Shown piece after piece: positions 1-11,700 of a stretch of DNA of 64,000 nucleotides. Every line of letters begins with the position of its first letter. Within the stretch, counting starts at the first letter, position 1. Below the pieces are notes generated by a model. It was not told where the DNA came from. It saw only the letters and a list, made by a program, of their open reading frames with translations, and searched no databases. The stretch is from the NCBI GenBank assembly GCA_963931865.1, contig OZ007509.1, positions 14,406,048-14,470,047 on the forward strand, in the 5' to 3' direction. This DNA is from Axinella damicornis (Eukaryota; Porifera; Demospongiae; Axinellida; Axinellidae). The translations under genes were made by a program, and so were the position numbers.

Positions 1-3000
1 CCGCGTTCGCGCTATATATATCGGCGCGGATGACAAAATTAGTACATGTGGCTGGCCGAAGTACAGTTTCAACGACATTGCGCTTCACTGTACAGCGTGA
101 ATGCGACGCTACTTCGTCAGTAAAACACGTGTGGGAGGCCCGGTGTTGGAGAAGAACTATACCATGCTAATGCGAGAATGGCAACCGTAGGCCTATTGAT
201 CGCTGTGAGTTACTGGCCTCGTTTTTCGTCGCTGGGGTCCGACGTCCGGCGTCCAGTCATCCGGCTCGATCACAACGCGAGGGACAGCTGGTGATAGAGG
301 ATCCTGTCAATCAAGGACACTGTCAACGGGATGCAGTCACGCAGGTACAGCTACGAAGAGCCGTATGTACAGTGTACTTAAACGACGTCACCTAGCTACG
401 TGTTGCATAGCGCGATTATGGGTTGAAAATTTCGTGGGTGGAAAATTTCCGATGAGTCACGAAAATAACGAAAATTGGCACCCCACGAAAATAACCCGCT
501 ATACGGTATCTGACAAGGGTTCAAAGGTCACGCATATATGCGACTAAAAACGAAGTGGCAGACGGCCTGGGAATAGCCTCGTTCCCAGGCCTACCCGGTT
601 TTTTTCTGTTCTTCGGTTTCCGTTGACAATAATACACGGATGCGGAAGGCAAACCGAAGAACAGAAAAAACGAGGTAGGCCTGGGAACGATCGAGGCTAC
701 AGTTACTCACCTGCTAGTATCTGAGCAAATGTATTAGTGAAGGCAGGATGCAGTCTACAGTTTCTATAGTGTGTAATTTCTCGGCTGCTGGACTGCCAAA
801 AAACAGCTGTAGACTCTACATGTGTAAAGATTGCTGGGCCAGCCCCTCCCTCCCATGCTGTCAGAACATTTTCAGACCTACAGAATCAGGTACATGCATG
901 TCGGGCGGTGGCACATGGCAGCTCTACAGTACCGGAGTAGTTTTCTAAGCTCGCTTCTGATTGGTTCACTTAGGTCACTTACGTCATACAGTGCATACTT
1001 AGGGTATATTATGGCAGGTTAGGGTGTGGTTTATATTGTTATATAGCCAATAGAATTGAAGCTTTGAAAACCACTCCGGGATAGCTCTGGCAGCTTTCCA
1101 GTCACGTGACTTTCCTGCTGCTGATCACATGACAGCTCCACCCCCAGCGCTAGCTCCACAGATGCACATCTCCGTCCCTAAACCTTGTCCTTGGGTGTTT
1201 TGGAGGAAGGAGGCCCTTCCACCATCGTCCGCATGTTCAAGACAACTTAACTGCGATCAACTTCTGAGTTGGAGTGAACACTCAGTGGACAGTTAATAAT
1301 GCAGCAAGGGGACGGATCCGGAGGGAGGGTGAACGGCCTGCACCTTACGGTTATATACCACCGCAACCAAGACGCTTGCAACTGTTGCCAGCTAACAATC
1401 GTCTATGCACCGTTGCTAACGCCTTGTACGTGCGCATGTGTAATCAGCTCCACCCTGGTTCTGGTCCCATACCCATTCTGCAACGGCGCTAGGCCTGCCA
1501 TTCCCAGTTAACAGTGCCGTATAGTTAAACCCCACTTTACTCATCCTTTCCTGCATTCTATAACTTTGGAATCAGAAACTTGTGATCCATTCCCTAGCTA
1601 CATTCTAGGCCTTAGAACCATCCTTTTGGCCTCTTTGACAGCAGAATCAGAAATTTCCGATCCATTTTGTCGGTACCAGCCCTTAGAACCACATGGCATT
1701 TCAAGCCTGATCCTACACCACATTCTGTAGAAGCTTAGGAATTTCTGCTACATACCTGGCCTTACATGTCAACCAGATCATCCTTCTCTGCCGTGATTTC
1801 AAGCCTTTAATAACCATTAGCTAACTTCTGAAAACACTTCTGTGTATTTAGCTAGCTACTTTAGGAGAAGGCCCACTTGCCGCTGTATCTGCAAGCAGAA
1901 ACTGTATCAGCTACAGACAAGTATAGAATTGTTAAAAGATCCTTAAGCTGTAGCAAGCAACATTGAATTCATTTTAACGTACCACTTTTTTCATGTCCCA
2001 GCTACAGCTACTGATAAGATTTTTTGTCAGAGCTTGGACATCAGTTAAGGTAGTAAACATGGGTACCGCGATCTCCGAAACCAAGTTGATGGATAAATGG
2101 GCAGCATCAAAGCGTACACAAGTTTCAGCAATACTTTGCATCAAACTGCTCCCTCTGCTTGAAAATGCCCTAAAACTCAATTTTAAGGCCCTCTACGAAA
2201 CTGAAAATTTGGACCCTCTCCAAGGCCCCACCCACACTCTGACCCCATCATCAATACACACACAAAACAGGCCCAAAAACTACGGATGGATTTACCACCT
2301 GCTCTCCTCACTTGCAGGCTACAGCCCAAAACTCACTGCCACCCTCAAAAACAGAGGTTTGGCTACCCTAGGCTTTCAAAAAAAATTCCACGCACACCAA
2401 CTAAAACAGACCAAAGCCATTGCCAGTTTCCAAAAGGTCAACCTACCCCCTGCAAAACTAGGGATGCTTTTCCACGTTCACCTCTCGGTTACTGAGTTTT
2501 GGCCACACATCTACTCCCTCTCACCAGCCCAGTCCAGCTACCAAACCAGCCAAATTCGCCCTAACACGAAAATGGGCGGGGCCTGTAATGCCGAAAGGTC
2601 AACTCTCTAGAGTACCTTGGCCAGGGAGCTGTCGGAGGCTGTTCACTTTCCAGGCTGTTCTTCGGCCACTTCAGCAGACCCACAAACATTCCTGCTCACT
2701 CCACCTAGCTATTCACCCTCAGATAGCCCATCGTTACATTCAATAAGCCAGAATAGCTTCTTACTTAAAACAAATCTTCAAAGTACCGCACGGCCACATC
2801 AGAGTACCGATTTGAAACTCGAAAGGGCCGCTAGCCGCATCAAAGAGAGAAGCCCCCCTTGTTTATTCCGGTTGCCGCCATGGGAAAACGTAAACAGATC
2901 AATAACTCTAAATAACTGTATGCGAGTGATGTCATCTCATTAATTATTCATGAGCAAAATTGCGCCGCGATTTCGCCGATGCCGTGTTTCCTACCTTAAT

Positions 3001-3395
3001 GCACCTGTTAAATATGTTAATCAAGAGGGAAGGGGAGAGAGGAAAGGGAGGAGGCGGAACAGGAGAGAATGGAATGCCATATGGATGTTGATTACTGTGC
3101 AGTGATTTTTCAGAAATAAATATCTGTAGCTAATGGGGGGTATTCCTCTATACTTTTATCCCCAATGGATAATGGTCTATTTCAAGGAGGTCAGAACTGA
3201 AATTCTCATTGGAAATACATGTCATTGGGGCTGGGATGATATCACGTTTCACCATAACAGCACCTTTATCACGATATAGCTATTGGGAGGGGTAATTGAC
3301 TAAGAAATCTGAACAGGGGCCAAAGTACAGTGGCTACAAGGTAATTAAAGTAGATAATCATTACTGTAGTGCGTGGGCAGATCAAAGGCAGCAGT
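1..3395. other. No recognisable gene; left flank
   Basis: Apart from the foldback element at 574-699, I recognise no gene here. The longest open frame is 1993-2610 (+, 205 codons). Its product is basic, low in recognisable motifs and matches no family I know, and an antisense frame overlaps it, so I do not call it a gene. The stretch 3010-3070 is purine-rich. Confidence 0.6.
574..699. mobile_element. Foldback (MITE-like) element, family 1
   Basis: A near-complete inverted repeat. It opens with TAGCCTCGTTCCCAGGCC and closes with the reverse complement (GGCCTGGGAACGATCGAGGCTA, four bases of it inserted), and the arms pair deep into the element (TTCTGTTCTTCGGTTT against AAACCGAAGAACAGAA). Related copies recur throughout the window. 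The outer TA at both ends could be a TA target duplication, as made by Tc1/mariner-type transposases. No coding capacity. Confidence 0.8.
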
Positions 3396-6300
3396 TCACT
3401 CCAAATCACCCAGCAGCCCCTTCATTATTTCTTTTTCAGTTCGTAGTTTGTTTGCAAATGCACGAATTTGGTCAACAATGGGTTGATATTCTCGAAGGTT
3501 TAGAGCAACATCACTTTCATATACTCTTTCTTTCTGACCCGCCATTGCAAGCAGTTGGTTGAGGTGTTTGCCCTTCTCTAAATCTTCATCAATTGCTTGC
3601 TGGATAGCTGCGATTGATGGAGCAAAGTTCTGATTCACTAATCCGACCATCCCAGCACCAAATCCAGTGAGCCATCCTCCCATGACCACAGGTGCTGCTG
3701 CAGCAATGCTTGCTCCGCCAGTGAAAGGGGCAGCGACCATACCTAGCACAATTGATCCAACTCCAACCATCCATGCCCTTACAAAAGTTGTACCAATAGT
3801 TCCTTGCCGTGCAGCGAAGCTCTCGAAATCATCTGCAAACTTCTCAAGCAATTTAAGAGTTTCCTTTCTCTTCGACAACCACTCACAGAATGGAAGCTTA
3901 AGTTGTGGCCGATTCTGCAGAATGTGTGTGTGTATGTGTTGATGTGTATATGGATGTGTTTGCACAGGTTTGCATTATGTGAGACTCAACCCATAAATTA
4001 CCTACCCTTGCTACCTCAGCGACGTCACGGTCCATGTGGCTTTGATTTCATGATCCCAATGAAATCAAACACATGGTCACAGCATAGGAGAAACCACCTG
4101 AAGATACGGACAAGATGGGCGCCGTAAAGCCATGACATTTAAGATCATGGTTACATCTGATGCCTCAAGTAATTGCATGCACTTGACTATAGCTACTCAT
4201 GTCTTACCACTGACAGGCTAGCTATAGTAGTCCAGATGGCACTGTGGGTAATACCACTAACTGTGTATGCACTGCACAGGAGAAAGTAGCTGTAGATACG
4301 GGACTGGACGGGCACCGTCGTAGTCGAAAGTTGCTCCATGATTGCACTGTCCACACGCTGTTCGAGTCCGTTGTGGGACCACTTCAACCTCTGAGTATTA
4401 CGTTATTTCCTGCGTAGACTACACCTACGGGCACTTCTCTATGCAGGAGAATTGCTGAAAAAGCCGAATATGAAACTTCAAATGGTCCCACCACGGACTT
4501 GATGGGCGTGCGGACGGTCTGAATACGGAGAAGCTGTGATGGCTCATGCGCATGCAATTGCTGACTGCATGACTATGAAAAATGCAAGTAGCCCCAGTCA
4601 TTGGACTCACTGTCCCAACCCTGGACCTTCCTCGCCACTTTATGTACCGGGTTCCTGAAACACTAGCGACGAGGCTACCCATACACAATGCACATTTCTA
4701 GATAAAAACATGCAGATGTAGCTCATTAATGACTGTAAAGCAATGTAGTTCAGCAATTTCCAACTGCTATCTCTGTCTACTATACTGTAACTCACATCTT
4801 CATGGCATGGTTGGCTACAAATCGTATCCTAACTACCTTCCATTTCCAAGCAATTGCAGCTAGGCTTAACCCAGGTAGGGTATGTGGGTGGGTGACATTG
4901 CCTGCAGGCAGCCAGCAGCTATTTCCTAATATGGTCAATGACATATACCTTCCGAGGGCAGAGGAGTAAAGTCATGACTGATCTTTATCAGCACATTCCA
5001 ATCATTGGGTGTCTGAGCATGAGTAGTAGATGACTTTCACTTTCATAAACCTCTGACTTGCATGTGGTAGATATTGCATGCGCTGTTCCAAATCTTAACA
5101 AGGGGGATGATCACAGTCATTCATCTTTTTGAATGGCACATGAGGGCTATACAGTCTGCAGGGATGGGGACACTTGGAAACCATACGTCACTCAGTGGAC
5201 CATATGATTGGAATGTCGTAATTAACAAGATTTGTCTGGGCCTCCTCTGCTGAGGAGCGACCAGAAACAGAGCATGAAGTGACCCTCCATTTATAATTAA
5301 CTCTTTTCCAAGTTGAGCTATTAGATGCATGGTGAGCTAATAAAGCTCTCATACCGTAGCACAAGGGAGCTCATGTGGGAATTGTTTGTTGCCCACTTAC
5401 CAAAGCATCACCACCAGCATGAGCCTGTGATGCGTGGATCGATTGCAGGCAGACCTGTTGAGAGAATTCGAAGCATGTCAAGTCTATCCCCATTCATGCA
5501 TGCTTTTAAAGTGGAGTATGTGGGTAGAGTATATATGTCTCCAACTAGTGCCTGTTGACATGCATGTAGCTATATAATAAGACTCTGACATAGTGCTGCG
5601 GGGTCATATACCATTGGCCCATACAGTAACATGTATGTAGCTTTCCCACTTGGAATGTGTATGCATGGTTAATTCCACCCCATTCACTAGCAGTGCAGCT
5701 GTCATAAATCACAAAGCATGCTGGATGCTACATATATAAACAAACTGGTTATTGGTCCGGCAGGAAGTAGGGCAATGGGTTAGGGTATTTCAGGGCCAAG
5801 GCCAGTTCTAGATGTGCGCGCGTTTCCAGTACCTATACCTAAAGTATGTACTTCCTGCCAGACCAATATCCACGTCATTACATAAATCACCAGAAGAAAA
5901 GATTTGTTGTTTTAACCATTGCCTTTATTGTCGTGTTGCTGCTTGGGCTGCTGCAGATAGATTACTTTACTTTTGCCAGAGTTAAGATTACTTAGGAACT
6001 TCAGAGATGGGTTACTTTACTTTTGCCAGAGACAGATTACTTAGGAACTTCAGAGATGGGTTACTTTACCTAGTCTACAGATAGTTTATCAGGAACAATA
6101 CCATTAATTTTGTCGTGTACTAGCACTTACCTCTGGTCTAAGTATCCCATAGCTGGCTGTCACAAAGGAATCTTATTCCAGTATCATCTACATGTAGCTC
6201 ATCTCATAAAAGTAGCAATCGTGTATGTAATTAGAAAATCCTTGTTTGCAGTCAGCAATGGAGCCATATTCACGAATGCAAGAGCTATATATGTGCACAA

Positions 6301-7385
6301 GGTATGCATACAATGAGACGCATATGAACGCTGCACACTTATTGGCTGTACACCAAGAGCAGATAAAGGAACTGTTGACGATCCCATGTGTACATAATAA
6401 AATTGATAAAACAAACAAACAAATTCACACAATTGCATACAGTACGGTGCATGGCCTTGGCACTGCCATAGCAACTGCTAAACAGTATTTTCTTTTCTGC
6501 TATTTCAGAACAATACGTATGTATACAAGCGCCTTAAAGTCTCCATTATTAGCCGAGGGCTGCTAAGAATCCAGAGCGGGATTCCCAGCTAGAAGTCATG
6601 AACTAGACAGCAAGTGCATTGGAGTGCGGCAAATGGAGAACTAAGAGACTTTCATTGACCCATCTTCGTACTTTCATTCCGAGTGTTTGACACATGCCGC
6701 ACCGCATGTGGGTTTAAAAGTATACGACATAGATATTGGTCTGGCAGGAAGTGCGAGTTTTGACACAAACAGCACGCATGCTGTTTGTGTCAAAACTTGG
6801 ATATCGATGGATGTTTAGTAATGTCAATGGATGTTTAGTAAAGGTCAATGGATGTTTTGCAAATGTCGATGGATGTTTAGCACAGACCGATGTTTAGTAA
6901 ATGTAGATGGATGTTTAGCAAAATAATGTCGATTGATGTTTAGCGCACAGACCGATGTTCAGTAAATGTCTATCGATGTTTAGCGAACATCTAGTGTAGA
7001 TCATGTGGTTTCCTAAAAATCCGAGTTTTGACACAAACGGCACGCCATACTAATTACCTTAACCCATCGCCCTACTTCCTGCCGGACCAATAACCACTTC
7101 AAAAATAATACATGTCCCATGCTCTAGTAGCTAGCTACATGCGCCATTACTTACTAGCTGTTGTGAGTATTGGCCAATCAGTTGTTTCACTACTTTCCGC
7201 TCCCCAATGAGTGGGAACAGTTGCAGTAGATCATTGTCGTCCAGCTGTAGGAAGATTTTCCCGGAGATCCGATGCAACTCGAGCTTGTTGAGGCTTTCTT
7301 CAGAAACGTCGTTGACCAGTTTACTAGAAAGGAACGCCTTTAACTCGCTCACGCTGAGGTTTTCCACTTCAGATCGGCTTGCCAT
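3396..7385 (-). CDS. SAM-domain / apolipoprotein-L-like protein (two-exon model)
   Basis: Exon 1 is 7385-7155. It starts at an ATG (MASRSEVENLS) and encodes a sterile alpha motif of about 65 residues (ELKAFLSSKL...ISGKIFLQLDDNDLLQLF...ERKVVKQLI). It ends at a good donor (GTAAGT at 7154) in phase 0. The last exon, 3914-3396, follows an acceptor ending TTCTGCAG, also in phase 0. It encodes 172 residues: a basic, helical start (SKRKETLKLLEKF), then a long Gly/Ala-rich hydrophobic hairpin (IVLGMVAAPFTGGASIAAAA), then a helical tail. That is the layout of the apolipoprotein-L membrane-insertion domain. Direct joining gives 249 residues. Family knowledge: ApoL proteins insert into membranes or form ion channels, and SAM domains oligomerise. 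The fusion is my inference from matching phase and strand. Undetected exons in the 3.2 kb intron, or two separate genes, remain possible. Confidence 0.65.
4272..4550 (-). mobile_element. Foldback element, family 2 (copy in SAM-ApoL intron)
   Basis: Contains GACGGGCACCGTC near one end, TCCGTTGTGGGACCACTTCA, and on the other side its imperfect complement TGGTCCCACCACGGACTTGA, so the element folds back on itself. The same modules occur in reverse orientation at about 33215-33533 and 33845-34126. A fragment of a further copy (CCTGAAGATACGGACAAG) lies at about 4097. No ORF. Confidence 0.65.
5752..5866. mobile_element. Foldback (MITE-like) element, family 3, short copy
   Basis: A 115 bp element with inverted ends TTGGTCCGGCAGGAAGT and ACTTCCTGCCAGACCAA, flanked on both sides by TA. 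It shares its ends and an inner AGGGCAATGGGTTAGG-like block with the longer copy at 6736-7090. The TA flanks fit a Tc1/mariner-type target site duplication. Non-coding. Confidence 0.75.
5955..6072. repeat. Short tandem repeat, about 45 bp unit
   Basis: The block GGTTACTTTACTTTTGCCAG, followed by AGATTACTTAGGAACTTCAG, occurs about two and a half times head to tail. It lies in the intron of the SAM-ApoL gene. Confidence 0.7.
6736..7090. mobile_element. Foldback element, family 3, long copy with internal minisatellite
   Basis: Ends TTGGTCTGGCAGGAAGT and ACTTCCTGCCGGACCAA are inverted and flanked by TA on each side. Inside each end is a second inverted block (GAGTTTTGACACAAAC with a CAGCACGCATGCTG palindrome). 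The centre (about 6803-6985) is a degenerate tandem array of a 20-25 bp unit around GATGGATGTTTAG. Non-coding. Confidence 0.75.
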
Positions 7386-8786
7386 ATTAAACGGTGGCGT
7401 ATATGGAACCACTGGTCCACTGCCGCAGCAGGCGAATTATTTTGTTTGGGACGCACAGTATACCCTCTCTGACATAGCCATCAACTTTATACGCATGCGC
7501 ACGACACACCCCAAATGTCAGAGGTAATTCTGACTGGAAGCAGCTTGAGACTTGCTGGTAAAGTTCAACAGTCTTTTCTTCCAGATACAATTAAACTTCA
7601 TAGCTCTACTAGTAGCTGCTGTGGTTATTTTGCAATGTAGCCAAACATCAAGACACAATAGGTGGAGTAAAATTGGAACAGTAGCTAGCTAGCTAGCTAC
7701 ACAAGCAAGTGTAGCTAGAAATTCTGTTGCTCTGCACGAGTTCAGCCTGTAAATTGCAGGAGGGTAGTTAACTGTTAAGTCAGTTTCCACCGCTGGTGAC
7801 TCGCCACTGGTAGCTAAGTTTCCGCTTCCTGAAAATCCGCCAGATATACCTGTAGCTAGAAGGTTCAATGCTTGCTGGTTCCAGTGCGAAAAGACTTCAG
7901 ACTTCAAGACTGAAGTAGTACACCAAGTCTGAGCTTGAACCTCATCTTCTCCTCAGTGCTAGAAACGTTTGTTCCAAGTTACCCTCCGCACATTACCACG
8001 TCTTTAGCTACAGATGCCCAAGTGAGCGGAATGCAGAGTGGCCCCTTTCAAGATTGTTGTCAGGGTTTTACGTGGGAGGGGGATACTCCCAAAGAAGCTA
8101 TATAAGGAGCCCGGAAAGTGTGGGATGGAGAAGGTGTGAGAAGCAGATGTATAGGGAGGGGATGGGAATGAGGAGTGGACAGAATGGTAATTGTGAATGA
8201 GTCAGCCCCACCCAACACGAGGCAGCAAGAGGCTGAAGACCCGCATATGGGATGGCCCATTGATAAACCAGCCCTACCCATTGAGCATTATGCTGGAGAA
8301 GTGGAGGTAAATGGTAAATAATTTCATAAGTTCATGCTGCCACCGTAGCAGATACCTATTGTGATCATGATAACCTAATTAGCTAGCCCATCAACAGTGA
8401 TATATGGAATGGATACGCGTGTGGCAGCTATGGATGGGATGAAATTACACTTCAGAGCCGTTCTCCTCACAAACAACCCCCAATGTATCTCTGGTATATC
8501 TACCACAGGTATTCTAGAAATGCATGGTTCTGTTTTGTTGAACTGAATATAGGATGGGACTGAGATGGATAATGGCATTTCCCCTTACTTCTTTGCATTT
8601 CAAGAGGTGGAGTATATGATATATAGACCATCACTAATTCCCTTTTAATTTGCTTTCTTGTAGCTATAATAATCACTATGGTATTTTGACCAATTTGGCC
8701 ATGAGACATGATTATATGGAAAAAAATCTTCACTAAACATAATTATACTTACATAAATACAATAGAGAACTACTGCACTATCGTGA
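7386..8786. other. Intergenic spacer between the SAM exon and ANKMY1
   Basis: Holds the region upstream of the SAM exon and the presumed 3' UTR of ANKMY1, both on the minus strand. I see no convincing exon. A minus-strand frame at 7689-7907 lacks an ATG and recognisable motifs. TAGCTAGC runs occur at 7681-7700. Confidence 0.5.
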
Positions 8787-11700
8787 CTAGCTAAAGCTTG
8801 TCCTTCTGACCTTCTGTTTCTGTATTAGCACCTGCTTGTTTGTGGTTAGCAGTTTGACCTGTGCACCAGTGCACTCTATTCCGTGCCCCTTCTTCCAGTT
8901 CGCACTCTTACAGGAGTGGCTACAATAGCAAACAGTTCTGCAACCCACACACTTTGCAAGGTGGACCCCAACAGATCGTCCACATTCATAACAGAATGAA
9001 TAGAGAGTCCACTCCTTGTCAGTAGCACATGGGTCTTCCTGGAACTTATCTCGGTTTTCTGTCATTTCTACCTTCTGTTGGGATCCAGCATCTGCACCGG
9101 TAGTAAGCTGAGTGTCCGTATCATTGTCAGCGGTTACATCATCGCTACCTCTCTCTCTGCTTGACGGAAAGAGCAAGAAGACCTTTCGAAACAAATCGGA
9201 CAGGCTCTTTTGCGTCCCATTCTTTACAAGCTTTGCAACACTTCTCTCTGCCTCCATTCCCGAATCATCACAGTGGATCTTAGACACTTCTTCCAAGGCT
9301 GCCCTGAGGGTATGCTCAGGTATACAAAGAGGGAGTACACTGTACTTTCCCCTCTGTGGTTTCGCCCCAGCGCTGTGGATTTCTCGTCTCCTAATGGCTG
9401 CTGTTTTCTGCAAGAAGTGGAAATGTTTGAGATCCACAGCTGACATGGTCCGATGTCGTCCCTTAGTGGGAGATTGAGCCTCAGTCAATGAGTCACCACT
9501 GCTATTGGCTCTTTCCGCTGCAGCATAGATACAAGTGTAAATTCTAAATTGGGAATCGCATAATATTTATGCTCATATTGTACAATCCTAATTTGTATCC
9601 TTTGACTAAGTGTGCGTGTGTGTGTATGGTGTTTGTCTGTGTGTATAAGTGGGTGCAGATGTGCACTGTGTGCATGTTGTGTGCATGTGTGTTGTGCGTG
9701 CAGAATACTGTTTATATGTTGCAGTATGTATGCACATTGTGAAGCACACATACCTCTAGCAATTGTCTCCAATGCCTTGCACCTCAGGAGGCAGACCAAA
9801 TGGCGAATGAACTTCTTTGAAGCCCTGTGTATGGCTCTCTCTGTTGTATTGTACCTCTGGCATGCCAAACGCTTATCCTGTCAAGTGCATGTGTTACAGA
9901 GTGGTTTACTTAGTAAACCAGGATTGGTAGCACAGGCATATCCCAGTGTTGCTGCATACTTAACTTGGTTCAATATTGAACAGGGACTTAATTCACTTAT
10001 AGTTGAGACCTATGTGATATCATCATGTAAACGGTACGGCACACTGCCAAATCAATCACTAGTCCCAGGTTATCACTGTGTAGCCATGGAAGTGTTTGAC
10101 GCATGCATAATTTTAGATCAACGATAGTTGTCCTTCCACAATATTCATGCTCAATAAAGAATCTTTCATCACTGTATGCGATATTGTCCCCCCTTGAATG
10201 ATTTTCTACACAGCCATGTACTCCTAACCTTTTTGATGGTTTCGTGGGCAAAGTCGACAACAGTGCCAGGCTCCCACTCCTCCCTCACCTTCACAGGCAG
10301 TAGAATGTCAGCCTTGCGTTCAAGAAGATCTCTCAGCTGAAGATTTTCATTGCATGGACAAAGAGTTCATATGGCATGTGAGTGCTGTGCCAATGACACA
10401 ACTGTCCTGCATTCGTACCTATGTACTATCATAGAATATATCTGACCACCAGTGGGCTAGTATATATAATAGGATGTCATACTAAACTTGCAGTGCATAC
10501 ATGTTCATCCAAAGGTTCAATTTTAGTTTGCTTCCTGCATGCATATGAATTCAGTTCACTCTGTACATGTGTATTTTCCTACGTATATGCATTGGAAACA
10601 TTCTTTAAACTAGCGAAGATAAATATACACCAGCAAAACTCCTCACCAATGCAAGGCTTGCTTCAAGCTCCCGGTGCCTGTGTGCACTGCGTGTGGTGAG
10701 GGCACAAACAGCACTGCCAACTTCCCTTCCAAGTGGTAGGTTTGGGTCAGCTCCATGCTTCAGTAGGATAGCCACAGTCTATAAGTATAGTCAGTAGATG
10801 AGATAGCCAGTACGTGCGTGTATACAAGGACGCTAAACCATTACACACGAAGCACTTACAGAGTCATGTCCATTCGTAATGGAGAGAGAGAGAGGAGATT
10901 GTCCCTTTGCTATCCTGTTCACCTCAGCCCCATGGGCCAGCAAGACTTCAGTTACTGCTGGAACAACTGCAGCAAGCTATGATGAGCAAAAGACCAAGCT
11001 GAAGGCCACAAATAGACCACACACATTTCACTGTGTACCTAGCTCAATGGAATACAAATTTAATTCACTGAAGGCATTATTCATGCCTGAATTATCATTG
11101 AACCTACGTACACCACAAGAGCTTGAAAGTCAGAAAGAGTGCATAGCTACAGTTTGAGACTGCAGAAATGAGGCACAGAGCATATGCTTTGAGCACCAAT
11201 ATTAGTGTTCTATGGAATAGCTAGTCAACTTAGCTACATAATTCTTCCTTAAGTTTTCACCATGCATTACCCACAATACAAGATTGCGATGGTAGCACCT
11301 TTAGAAAATGTGTGTGTGCGTGGTGGCTGCAAAGGTGGTAAATTGGGAGCTATAGGTAATAGGGTGAGCTTTTGTGCAGTTTCAGCTCAATCTGTACAGT
11401 CATCACTACAGGCCCTACTAGGTCTCAGAGTAGGAATGCATTATATGAGAACTGACCAGCTTTGTGTCTGCACCGCTCATTGCACAGACCAGATGCAAAG
11501 GAGTGAATCCTGAGCTTCCCCAGTTACCACCAGCAACAGGTACAACATCGTCGTTGTCACCAGAGGAACTGTCAGAATGTCTTCCCTCCTGCTTCTCCTC
11601 CTCTAAGCCTCTCCCATCCTCTCTTGTACAAACCCCATTCAGTAAAACTTCACCTCTCCTTTCCCCTCCTCCTCTACTGCACTCAGACCCACTGCCAGCA

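Noticed and set aside
1993..2610. 205-codon plus-strand ORF
   Set aside because: No family motif, overlapping antisense frame, no splice or promoter support; length alone is not enough in 64 kb.
5121..5330. Minus-strand ORF inside the SAM-ApoL intron as a possible middle exon
   Set aside because: No credible acceptor or domain, and the SAM and ApoL exons already join in phase without it.
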